A stretch of 45,729 nt of DNA from Dermatophilaceae bacterium. Lineage in GTDB: Bacteria; Actinomycetota; Actinomycetes; Actinomycetales; Dermatophilaceae. Below, piece by piece: positions 34,101 to 41,591 of this stretch (positions are counted from its first letter, which is position 1; every line of letters begins with the position of its first letter). A program made the position numbers and the translations under genes. The notes below the pieces were generated by a model. That model was given only the letters and a program-made list of their open reading frames with translations. It was not told where the DNA came from and made no database searches. The stretch covers positions 1-45,729 of the forward strand of contig JACMPC010000070.1 in assembly GCA_014377705.1 (NCBI GenBank), in the 5' to 3' direction.

Positions 34101-35092
34101 GCGGGGCTGCGGCTGTGCGTCACGGCCGCAGCAGACCTGACGCGTGCTCGATCCTCTGGGATGGCGCGCAGGTCTCGGCACTGGGCACGGCTCCCGCGGC
34201 CGCGTTCTGGGTGGCTCTCGAACAGAACGGCCCCTGGGGTGCCAGGGCGGCCACCCAGTCCCACCTCGACCCTGACCTCGGCAGGGCCTTGGACCGCATG
34301 TGTAATAACGCAGGCGGGCGCTTGCTGCTGATCCGTTGCCCAGACGCACATTCAGACCCGCCCCGGGGCAGTCTCCAACGGGTCTACCTTGCTGGCGGGC
34401 TGGCGGGCACCCCCTGGCTCCTGGAGGCGGATCTGACTGACCCGGCGAGACTCTGCCTGCTGGACGCCGACCAGCTGCGAAGGGGGGACGCTGATGCCAT
34501 CCAGGCAGTACTGCCCGAGCTGCGCCCCTCCCCCGCCCCCGTCCTGATGATCTGCGCCAACTCCAGGCGAGACATCTGCTGCTCCGTGCGGGGAAGACCG
34601 GTGGCTGTTGAGGCCGCTCTGGAGCGCCCCGGCCAGATATGGGAGTGCTCGCACACCGGTGGACACCGCTTCGCCCCGACGGGCGTCCTTCTGCCCTCCG
34701 GCCAGGTCTTCGGCCGGCTTTCAGGTACCTCCAGCATTGCCGCCGTCGATGCAGCGCGCCGTGGCGAGGTACCCGCGGAGCTGCTGGGTCCGACATACGA
34801 CCGTGGACGCAGTCATCTTGCCGCGCCCGGGCAAGCGGCCGAGTCCATGGTGCGACAGCAGATCCGGGAGTCCAGCCAGCTTGCCTTCACCACGGTGGCG
34901 GTTCCGTCAGCAGCTCAGGAGAACGCCTGGGACTGCCGGGTCAGCCACGTCGACGGGCGCCACTGGGATGTGTTGGCCACTCGCGGCCCCGGGGCCGACG
35001 ACCTGCCCGAGTCCTGCGGCAAAGAGGCCGTGCCGACCTGGAAGTGGTCCGTGGATCTCGCGGACGACGTGGTCAGAGATTCCCGTCGATGA
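34097..35092 (+). CDS. Sucrase/ferredoxin-like thioredoxin-fold [2Fe-2S] protein
   Basis: A 331-residue protein of the sucrase/ferredoxin-like family (PF06999). The GTG 34097 start overlaps the parC stop as GTGA. The family core is in the second half: VLMICANSRRDICCSVRGRPVAV, then WECSHTGGHRFAPTGVLLPSGQVFGRLS. The two-cysteine C-x7-CC pattern plus a later CSH motif is the likely thioredoxin-like [2Fe-2S] ligand set. The name sucrase is historical and enzymatic sucrase activity is not implied. Neighbouring topoisomerase genes do not explain it. Its last codons overlap a hydrolase remnant on the other strand. Confidence 0.82.
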   Translation: MSGAAAVRHGRSRPDACSILWDGAQVSALGTAPAAAFWVALEQNGPWGARAATQSHLDPDLGRALDRMCNNAGGRLLLIRCPDAHSDPPRGSLQRVYLAGGLAGTPWLLEADLTDPARLCLLDADQLRRGDADAIQAVLPELRPSPAPVLMICANSRRDICCSVRGRPVAVEAALERPGQIWECSHTGGHRFAPTGVLLPSGQVFGRLSGTSSIAAVDAARRGEVPAELLGPTYDRGRSHLAAPGQAAESMVRQQIRESSQLAFTTVAVPSAAQENAWDCRVSHVDGRHWDVLATRGPGADDLPESCGKEAVPTWKWSVDLADDVVRDSRR

Positions 35093-35239
35093 AACCAAGC
35101 ATCCGGATCCAGGCGTCGGCGCACTCGGCCCGCCACTGTGCGAAGCCCTGGTCGAAGGACGAGTGGGGCGCCCCCTCGAAGGCCCCGCTGGTGGCGTGAA
35201 GACAACGTCGTCATGCGCATAGAGCCCGGCCGTGCACCC
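35073..35239 (-). pseudogene. C-terminal remnant of an alpha/beta hydrolase (dienelactone hydrolase type)
   Basis: On the minus strand the frame ending at TGA 35075-35073 reads FEGAPHSSFDQGFAQW then AECADAWIRMLGFIDGNL. This matches the C-terminal GAPHSFFD and DAWRRVLxFI pattern of dienelactone hydrolases, with the catalytic His in PHS. Upstream, another frame reads AGLYAHDDVVF, the strand that normally precedes FEGAPHS. The two halves are separated by a 20-bp insertion (35178-35200 region) that breaks the frame. No N-terminal half or nucleophile elbow exists, since parE begins at once. Only the end of the gene survives. Confidence 0.72.
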
Positions 35240-35296
35240 GTACGCAAGTCGGACGAGAAGAACAACGGTGGACCCGGTCCACCCATCCCGTGCGGG

Positions 35297-37450
35297 TCAG
35301 GCGTCGATGCGTTGCCGGTCCAGAGCAGCGGCAGAGTCGATGATGAAGTCCTTGCGCGGGGCGACGTCGTTGCCCATCAGCAGGTCGAACACCTGCTCGG
35401 CGACCTCAGCGTCCCGCAGGGTCACCCTGCGCAGGGTGCGGTGCCGAGGGTCCATGGTGGTCTCGGCCAGCTGGTCCGCGTCCATCTCGCCAAGACCCTT
35501 GTAGCGCTGTAGCGGCTGCTTGACCTTGCGGCCCTTCTTCTCCAGCGAGGACATGACCTTGCGCATCTCGGCCTCGCTGTAGGTGTAGAGGAGATCGTTC
35601 TTCTTGCCACCCGCGTTGATCACCTCGATGCGGTGCAACGGCGGGACGGCGGCGAAGACCCGTCCGTCGGCGACCAGGGGCCGCATGTAGCGGAAGAACA
35701 GGGTCAACAGCAAGGTGCGGATGTGCGCGCCGTCGACGTCGGCATCCGTCATGATGATGACCTTCCCATAGCGCGCGGCGCTGAGATCGAACGATCGACC
35801 CGATCCCGCACCGATGACCTGAAGGATCGCCGCGCACTCGGCGTTCTTGAGCATGTCGGCCAGCGAGGCCTTCTGCACATTCAGGATCTTGCCGCGGATC
35901 GGCAGCAGCGCCTGGTGGTCCGAGGACCGGGCAAGCTTGGCGGTTCCGAGCGCGCTGTCACCCTCGACGATGAACAGCTCGGTCCGGTCGACATCGCTGC
36001 TGCGGCAGTCCGCCAGCTTGGCCGGCAGGGAAGAGGTCTCCAGGGCGTTCTTGCGGCGCTGGGTCTCCTTGTGCTGTCGCGCGCTGATCCGCGACTTCAT
36101 CTCGGCAACGACTTTTTCGAGGAGCTGAGCCGCTTGCGCCTTCCCGCCGCGCTTGGGCGAGGTGATCATCACGGTCAGCTCCTTCTCGACGACCCTGGCA
36201 ACGATGGCACGCACCGCAGAGGTGCCCAGCACCTCCTTGGTCTGACCCTCGAACTGGGGCTCGGCCAATCTCACCGTGACCACCGCGGTGAGTCCGGCCA
36301 GCACGTCGTCCTTCTCGACCTTGTCCGACCCGACCTTGAGCCGGCGGGCATTGACCTCGAACTGCTTTCGGAAGACCTTGAGCATCGACTGCTCAAAACC
36401 AGCCATGTGGGTGCCGCCTTTGTGGGTGGCGATGATGTTGACGAACGAGACCGTCTTGGTCTCATAGCCGGTGCCCCACCTCAGTGCGATGTCGACCACA
36501 CACTCGCGCTCGACATCGGCGGGGGTCATCCGTCCTCGTTCGTCAAGAACCGGCACGTTCTCATGGAACGTCCCAGATCCCTGCAGGCGCCACACGTCGG
36601 TCAGCGGTGGGTCGATGGCCAGGAACTCGGCGAACTCGCTGATGCCGCCGGCATGGCGGAACGTCTCCTCAAAGGGACCGTTCTCCCCTGGTGTGCCCGG
36701 CACGCGGCGATCGTCACGGATGACAAGGGTCAGACCCGGAATGAGATAGGACGTCTGGCGGGCCCGGGAGGCCAGGTCGTCGTAGGTGAAGCCCGCCTCC
36801 TTGAGGAAGATCTGACGGTCCGGCCAGTAGCGGACCCTGCTGCCGGTCCTGCCACGGCCCACCTTGCCGATGATGCGCAGCTCGCTGTTGTCCACGTAGG
36901 GCGTGAACGGCGCATCGGGGCTCTTGACACCATCCACGTCGTCATAGACGCCGGGCTCACCGCGGTGAAAGCTCATCGCATGGGTCTTCATCCCGCGGTC
37001 GACCTCGACGTCCAGACGGGCCGAAAGCGCGTTGACCACGGAGGCGCCGACACCATGCAGCCCCCCGGAGGCTGTGTAGGACCCACCTCCGAACTTGCCG
37101 CCGGCATGCAGCTTGGTGAAGACCACCTCGACACCCGACAGGCCGGTTCGTGGCTCCATGTCGACCGGAATGCCCCGACCGTTGTCGCGGACCTCGACCG
37201 ACCCGTCAGCCATCAGCGCCACATCGATCCGGTCACAGACGCCGGACAGGGCCTCGTCAACGGCGTTGTCGATGATCTCCCAGACGCAGTGCATGAGCCC
37301 TCGGGAGTCGGTCGAGCCGATGTACATCGCCGGACGCTTGCGGACCGCCTCCAGGCCTTCGAGCACCTGTAGGTGACGGGCCATGTAAGTCGATGTGTCC
37401 GCGGTCGATGTGTCCGCTCTGAACGTGCTCGCGTTGGGCGCGACGGCCAT
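35297..37450 (-). CDS. parE: DNA topoisomerase IV subunit B-type protein (ParE/GyrB family)
   Basis: A 717-residue GHKL ATPase. ATG 37450 is chosen since family homology begins soon after (YMARHLQVLEGLEAVRKRPAMYIGS). The longer 37780 frame covers a non-conserved spacer. ATP-binding parts are EIIDNAVDEALSG, RDNGRGIPVDM, GGKFGGGSYTASGGLHGVGASVVNALS and the QTK-like loop (TKEVLGTSAVRA). The TOPRIM domain has ELFIVEGDSALG, IRGKILNV and TDADVDGAHIRTLLLTLFFR. The tail RYKGLGEMDADQLAETTMDP and ATTMD-like motif contact ParC. With ParC it decatenates chromosomes. The N-terminus includes an in-frame ADTST duplication. Confidence 0.95.
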   Translation of the reverse strand: MAVAPNASTFRADTSTADTSTYMARHLQVLEGLEAVRKRPAMYIGSTDSRGLMHCVWEIIDNAVDEALSGVCDRIDVALMADGSVEVRDNGRGIPVDMEPRTGLSGVEVVFTKLHAGGKFGGGSYTASGGLHGVGASVVNALSARLDVEVDRGMKTHAMSFHRGEPGVYDDVDGVKSPDAPFTPYVDNSELRIIGKVGRGRTGSRVRYWPDRQIFLKEAGFTYDDLASRARQTSYLIPGLTLVIRDDRRVPGTPGENGPFEETFRHAGGISEFAEFLAIDPPLTDVWRLQGSGTFHENVPVLDERGRMTPADVERECVVDIALRWGTGYETKTVSFVNIIATHKGGTHMAGFEQSMLKVFRKQFEVNARRLKVGSDKVEKDDVLAGLTAVVTVRLAEPQFEGQTKEVLGTSAVRAIVARVVEKELTVMITSPKRGGKAQAAQLLEKVVAEMKSRISARQHKETQRRKNALETSSLPAKLADCRSSDVDRTELFIVEGDSALGTAKLARSSDHQALLPIRGKILNVQKASLADMLKNAECAAILQVIGAGSGRSFDLSAARYGKVIIMTDADVDGAHIRTLLLTLFFRYMRPLVADGRVFAAVPPLHRIEVINAGGKKNDLLYTYSEAEMRKVMSSLEKKGRKVKQPLQRYKGLGEMDADQLAETTMDPRHRTLRRVTLRDAEVAEQVFDLLMGNDVAPRKDFIIDSAAALDRQRIDA
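37389..37418. repeat. 15-bp tandem duplication in the parE 5' end
   Basis: GTCGATGTGTCCGCG (37389-37403) is followed by GTCGATGTGTCCGCT (37404-37418). On the coding strand this duplicates the peptide ADTST shortly before the conserved YMARHL start of the ATPase domain. Confidence 0.9.
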
Positions 37451-37885
37451 GGATGCGCGGGTCCTGGATGCGCCGCCCGTCACGGTTGCGCTCCTGCTTG
37501 TCGGGGTGGCGATGGCCACGGACGTCCTCTCGGTACGGCGGAGGAGTCGGCCGAGGCCAACCCCAGAACTCCCTTGCAGGCTATCTCCCCGTACCGACAG
37601 GCACGCGACAGGCACGCGGGCGGCACGCGGGTGGCACACGGCATACGGCATGGCAACTATTGCGCGGAGAGTGAAACAGGCCACGACTTGGCCTCCATAC
37701 GGCCAGAATGGATGTCGGGAAGGAATCTTCGTGTTTGACTGTTGTAACCGGCGAATGGGTAAGCCCACCAAGCAATCCACTCGGTGCGCGTCTACGAAGT
37801 ATCAGCAGAAGAAGTATCAGAACGGATACCGACGAGATCACGACACCAGGTAGGACCGCCAACGGCGCCCAATACGACGAAAAGG
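37451..37885. other. Divergent parE / zinc-ribbon spacer with 11-bp repeats
   Basis: This 435-bp gap separates divergent genes and should hold promoters for both. Four 11-bp units lie at 37596-37639: GACAGGCACGC twice, then GGGCGGCACGC and GGGTGGCACAC. A TTGACT is present at 37735-37740, but no good -10 follows at proper spacing. Open frames across the gap are extensions of parE and the zinc-ribbon gene without family support. I see no RNA gene. Confidence 0.6.
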
Positions 37886-38113
37886 ATGGCTGACGTGACA
37901 ACTGCACTGGCACCGACTCTGACCGTGGCTGATCGCTGCGACCGCTGTGGCGCCCGGGCCTACGTCCGAGCCAGCCTCAGCTCAGGTGGGGAGCTGTTGT
38001 TCTGCGCCCACCACGGTCGCGAGCACCTGCCCAAGCTGCAAGATCTGGCGACGAGCATTCAGGACGAAACCGATCGCCTGATACCGGCCCCTGCCGGCGC
38101 GGAGACGTCCTAG
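37886..38113 (+). CDS. DUF7455-type zinc ribbon protein
   Basis: A 75-residue protein. ATG 37886 (MADVTTALAPTLTVADRCDRCGARAYVRASL) follows an AAAGG site. CDRCGARAYV provides CxxC and LLFCAHHGREH provides C-x-H-H, a short zinc-ribbon signature. Actinobacteria often encode this protein next to parE or the principal sigma factor gene. Its position here, divergent from parE, fits that pattern. No biochemical role is known to me. A longer open frame from 37784 is probably not used. Confidence 0.85.
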   Translation: MADVTTALAPTLTVADRCDRCGARAYVRASLSSGGELLFCAHHGREHLPKLQDLATSIQDETDRLIPAPAGAETS

Positions 38114-38167
38114 ATCAAGACGTGCCATATCGAGGAGCGCCAAATCCTGGCGGCCGTCTGAACCGCT

Positions 38168-38650
38168 ATGGACGGAGTCGATGTTGTCGTAGGACTGCTC
38201 ATGGTGGTCGGGTTCGTTGGCATCGTTGTGCCCCTCCTACCTGGCCTCCCGCTGATCTGGGCTGCTGTCCTGGTCTGGACTCTCGAGACACAGCGCCAGG
38301 CTGGGTGGGTCGTCTTGGCCATCGCCACGGTCCTGGCGCTGCTGGGAGTTCTGCTGCGGTTCCTCCTGCCGGGCCGATACATGGCCCGGGCGGGAGTGAC
38401 CACGTCCAGCACGGTGGCCGGGGCGGTTCTGGGCATCGCGGGCTTTCTCGTAATCCCGGTCGTCGGCGTCTTCCTGGGCTTCGCGCTCGGGACCTATCTG
38501 GCCGAGCGGATCAAGGTCGGCACACATGCTACCGCCTGGCCGTCTACCAAGCAGGCCCTCAAAGCCATCGCGCTGAGCATAGGTATCGAGCTGTTGACTG
38601 GCCTCACGATCGTCACTACCTGGCTGATCGGTGTGACGACGATCGCCTGA
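38168..38650 (+). CDS. DUF456 membrane protein
   Basis: A 160-residue integral membrane protein with about four hydrophobic stretches: VVVGLLMVVGFVGIVVPLLP near the N-terminus, VVLAIATVLALLGVLLRFL, VAGAVLGIAGFLVIPVVGVF and IGIELLTGLTIVTTWLIGV near the end. The PLLPGLPLIW turn and the FLVIPVVGVFLGFALGTYLAE glycine-rich helix are the DUF456 hallmarks. ATG 38168. It follows the zinc-ribbon gene by 54 bp. The role is unknown; membrane remodelling or transport has been guessed for the family. Confidence 0.87.
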   Translation: MDGVDVVVGLLMVVGFVGIVVPLLPGLPLIWAAVLVWTLETQRQAGWVVLAIATVLALLGVLLRFLLPGRYMARAGVTTSSTVAGAVLGIAGFLVIPVVGVFLGFALGTYLAERIKVGTHATAWPSTKQALKAIALSIGIELLTGLTIVTTWLIGVTTIA

Positions 38651-38679
38651 CCATCCGAGTATGTTAGCTGCGTCGCTTT

Positions 38680-38727
38680 TCGTGGCCCGGTGGGTTTCGC
38701 TACTCAGTCAGTCTCGTGGCCCGGTGG
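38680..38727. repeat. Direct repeat in the 214-bp gap after the DUF456 gene
   Basis: TCGTGGCCCGGTGG occurs at 38680-38693 and 38714-38727. The gap lies between convergent genes. I see no gene or clear terminator in it beyond this repeat and a small GTGG/CCAC hairpin after the second copy. Confidence 0.6.
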
Positions 38728-38864
38728 TGCGGCGCCACAAGACCGACAAGCGATGGGTCGTGGCCAAGCAGGTGAGGACAGTCTGTGATTGACGTGCGCA
38801 TGCCCTATGCCTCGCTGGCCCCCGATTGCCGCAACGGCTGAAAACTGATTCATCCCACGAATCG

Positions 38865-39299
38865 CTACTGACCCTCGTCGCGACGGCGATCCCATCGGTT
38901 TTCAAGACGACGCAAGAACGGTTTCTTGGTGGCGTCGGTCCCCTTGGCCGTCTTGCGCATCTTGCCGAGGCGGCCTGCGGGAGCATGCGGGCGCACCGTC
39001 CCGTCCTCGGTGACGGCGCCCAGGTTGGCCTTGGGCCCTTTGGGCGGGGTGATCGCGTAGGCGACTCCTGCCACCATCAGCGCAAAGCCGATGGCTCCCC
39101 ACCAGATGGACTCTGTCGCAACGCCAAGGACGACCAGCCCGAGACCTGCAACGACTCCCGCTGCCCCGATCACGAGCCCCCGGCGAAGGCGGGCACGCGC
39201 AGCAGAGCCCTGCATCTGCGAGGCGAACTTTGGATCCTCGGCATACAGCGCTTGTTCCATCTGCTCTAACAGACGTTGCTCGTTCTCTGAAAGCGGCAC
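38865..39299 (-). CDS. DUF3040 membrane protein
   Basis: A 144-residue protein. GTG 39299 gives the family N-terminus (V)PLSENEQRLLEQMEQALYAEDPKFASQM, ahead of which the frame is not conserved. Two close membrane helices follow (GLVIGAAGVVAGLGLVVLGV and IWWGAIGFALMVAGVAYAI). The C-terminal tail is basic and ends RRLENRWDRRRDEGQ. AGGTCGAG provides the ribosome site. The family is common near the mraZ/dcw cluster and dinB in actinobacteria; dinB lies directly upstream here. Function is unknown, possibly linked to cell envelope or division. Confidence 0.9.
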   Translation of the reverse strand: MPLSENEQRLLEQMEQALYAEDPKFASQMQGSAARARLRRGLVIGAAGVVAGLGLVVLGVATESIWWGAIGFALMVAGVAYAITPPKGPKANLGAVTEDGTVRPHAPAGRLGKMRKTAKGTDATKKPFLRRLENRWDRRRDEGQ

Positions 39300-39413
39300 T
39301 CTCGACCTCCCGTGGGCGGCTCTACTGTATGACAACAACGCCCCACGATGCCGATTAGTGCCAGAAATCGACGCTGTGTGGTGCTAAGTCAAGGTTCTCA
39401 TCAACTACCCCGC

Positions 39414-40673
39414 TCAGGATATGTCGCCGCGCTTCGGAGTGGTAGCCAACCGCTCACCTTCGACCAGACTTGCTGGGCGAACGGCACCGGCACCGAACCG
39501 TGCACTGGCCTGGTCGACCGCGCGATCGGCGTCTCGCCAGCCGTGCTCCGGCTCGTCGAGCAGACCCTGAACCGGCGCCAGATCAGAGTCCATGAGGCCC
39601 TCCATCCGGACTCCGACCAACCGCAGGCGGGCCCGTTGCAGACTCAGCCCGTCATAGAGTGCCCGCGCCGTCGCGTAGATGTCACGGCTGACGTCTGTCG
39701 GGTCACGCAGGGTCCTGGAACGGGTGATCGTGGTGAAGTCGGAGAAGCGCACCTTGACCGAGATCGTTCGCCCCACCATCCCCGCCGCGCGTACGCGGGC
39801 TGCCGTGCGGTCGCTGAGCTTGAGCAGCTCCCGGTGGATGTATGCCGGGTCATCCACGTCGAAGGGAAACGTCTCGTCGGCGCCGATGCTTCGTTCACGA
39901 CGGGTGGGCGTCACCGGACGGGAGTCGCGCCCCCAGGCCAGCGCGTGCAGGGCGGGACCAGCGTTGTCGCCGAGGGCCCTGCGCAGCGTGTCAACGGGGG
40001 TGTGGGCGATATCAGCCACGGTGTGCAGGCCCAGACGCTGCAGAACCTCCTCTGTCCTGTCGCCAACTCCCCACAGTGCCCCGACCGGTAGCTGGTGGAG
40101 GAAAGGGACCACCTCGGCCTCGGGCACGATGAGCAGCCCGTCAGGTTTGGCCAGTCCCGACGCCAGCTTCGCGATGAACTTGGTGGTGGCAACGCCGACC
40201 GAGCAGGTGATGCCCTGCTCGTCGGCAATCGTGTCGCGGATCCGCTGGGCGATCTGGAGTGGTCTGCCCAGCCGCCGTCTGGCGCCGGAGACATCCAGGA
40301 ACGCCTCGTCCAGCGAGAGGGGTTCGACCAGCGGCGTGACGCTGGCGAAGACCGCCATGACAGCCCGGGAGATGCGCTCGTAACGGGCATAGTCAGGGGC
40401 GATAACGGTCGCTTGCGGGCACAGCCGGCGGGCCCGGGCGATCGGCATCGCCGCCGCCACGCCGAAGGCGCGAGCCTCGTAGGTCGCGGACAGCACCACC
40501 CCTCGGTTACCGCCTCCGGCAATGATGACCGGCGTGCCCCTGAGCTCGGGGCGAGAGAGCAGGGAGGCCAGGGCATAGAACGCATCCATGTCCACGTGCA
40601 GGATCGAACAGCCGTCGTCGTCAGGTGCCTGCCCGTCCGGACGTTCGGGCAAGACATACTGGCGCCGGCTCAT
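39414..40673 (-). CDS. dinB: DNA polymerase IV (DinB, Y family)
   Basis: A 419-residue translesion polymerase. Catalytic acids lie in HVDMDAFYA (D28, D30) and SLDEAFLDV. YEARAFGVAAAMPIARARRLCP and CSVGVATTKFIAKLASGLAKPDG are fingers and palm signatures. LWGVGDRTEEVLQRLGLHTVADIA is the thumb HhH, and a little-finger domain follows (RTISVKVRFSDFTTITRSRTL). ATG 40673. The C-terminus ends GERLATTPKRGDIS, where I see no clear beta-clamp motif. It is downstream of the methyltransferase and dnaE2 on the same strand, so all three may be co-expressed, perhaps under damage control. Confidence 0.95.
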   Translation of the reverse strand: MSRRQYVLPERPDGQAPDDDGCSILHVDMDAFYALASLLSRPELRGTPVIIAGGGNRGVVLSATYEARAFGVAAAMPIARARRLCPQATVIAPDYARYERISRAVMAVFASVTPLVEPLSLDEAFLDVSGARRRLGRPLQIAQRIRDTIADEQGITCSVGVATTKFIAKLASGLAKPDGLLIVPEAEVVPFLHQLPVGALWGVGDRTEEVLQRLGLHTVADIAHTPVDTLRRALGDNAGPALHALAWGRDSRPVTPTRRERSIGADETFPFDVDDPAYIHRELLKLSDRTAARVRAAGMVGRTISVKVRFSDFTTITRSRTLRDPTDVSRDIYATARALYDGLSLQRARLRLVGVRMEGLMDSDLAPVQGLLDEPEHGWRDADRAVDQASARFGAGAVRPASLVEGERLATTPKRGDIS

Positions 40674-40730
40674 CGGCGTGCCCCCGGCAACAGGTCAGAC
40701 AGGCCATCGGACTGACGCGGGGCCGGGAAG

Positions 40731-41507
40731 TCAGCCGCGGCGTGCCAGCACGTGCAGGGCTGCACCGATGTGCCCCAGGAACGCGTAGTCGGGATGATGT
40801 GAGGCGGTCTGCTCCAGCATGAGCAGTGCGGTCCGGTCCGCTTCGAAGTCGACATAGGCGGCTGGCACCAGGTCGCTGAAGATGCGAACGCCATGCAGGT
40901 CCTGAACAACAAGTCCGGCGCCCTCGACAAGGGCCGTGATGCCTGCCGCATCGAAGCGCCGCGGCAAAGGGTCCGCCGGACCCCAGCGACCGTCGTCGCT
41001 GGTGAGCGCGCGCTGAGCCTGGGCAAACTGGCCGGCGAGGGCCCGAGCCAGCACTGCGGCGATACGAGTTGCAACAACAAGGCTGACATGGCCGCCGTCG
41101 GCGAGTACCCCCGCAACGGAGCGCAGAGTTGCCGCCGGGTCATCGACGAACTCCAGCGCACCATGGCAGCACACGAGGTCGGCATCGGCATCGGGGTGGA
41201 CCTCGAGCAGGTTGGCAGCGTCACCCTGCACGGCCACGACCCGCCCGGCGACTCCTGAGTCACCGGCTCGGCGAAAGAGCGAGGCAAGCGCGTCGAGGCT
41301 GGGGTCGATGACCGTGACGTGATGACCGAGCTGGGCCAGCGGGACGGCCAGACCGCCGGTGCCACCACCAAGATCGACCACCCGCAGAGGACGACCGAGC
41401 TGTTGTTCGCGCTCGAGCACGATGGCTCGCACGGACTCCCAGACGGCAGCGGTGCGCACGGAGGTCTCGACGCCGCCTCGACCACTACGTCGCACTTCAT
41501 CGGCCAC
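40731..41507 (-). CDS. SAM-dependent methyltransferase next to dnaE2
   Basis: A 258-residue class I methyltransferase. Motif I is RVVDLGGGTGGLAVPLAQLG, strand 2 ends VTVIDPSLDAL, and DLVCCHGALEFVDDPAATLRSVAGVLADGGHVSLVVA holds motifs II and III. The rest (PRRFDAAGITALVEGAGLVVQDLHGVRIFSD) resembles the CmoM/SmtA-like group, whose E. coli member methylates a tRNA modification. GTG 41507 follows AGAGGAG. It lies 84 bp after the dnaE2 stop and 57 bp before dinB. The substrate in this organism is unknown. Confidence 0.85.
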   Translation of the reverse strand: MADEVRRSGRGGVETSVRTAAVWESVRAIVLEREQQLGRPLRVVDLGGGTGGLAVPLAQLGHHVTVIDPSLDALASLFRRAGDSGVAGRVVAVQGDAANLLEVHPDADADLVCCHGALEFVDDPAATLRSVAGVLADGGHVSLVVATRIAAVLARALAGQFAQAQRALTSDDGRWGPADPLPRRFDAAGITALVEGAGLVVQDLHGVRIFSDLVPAAYVDFEADRTALLMLEQTASHHPDYAFLGHIGAALHVLARRG

Positions 41508-41591
41508 GGCAAGGCTCCTCTGATGCTGGTAGTCGCCGACGGGAAACGGGCCTGACGGGGCGACTGCGGTGACGCTCGGGTCGTATCCACC

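Noticed and set aside
35633-37372. A 579-residue plus-strand frame over parE.
   Set aside because: Antisense shadow; all TOPRIM and GHKL motifs are on the minus strand.
37735-37763. A promoter for the zinc-ribbon gene from TTGACT at 37735.
   Set aside because: No TANNNT -10 box occurs 16-19 bp downstream.
38651-38864. An RNA gene or remnant in the gap after the DUF456 gene.
   Set aside because: Only a direct repeat and a short hairpin are visible; no cloverleaf or coding similarity is recognisable.
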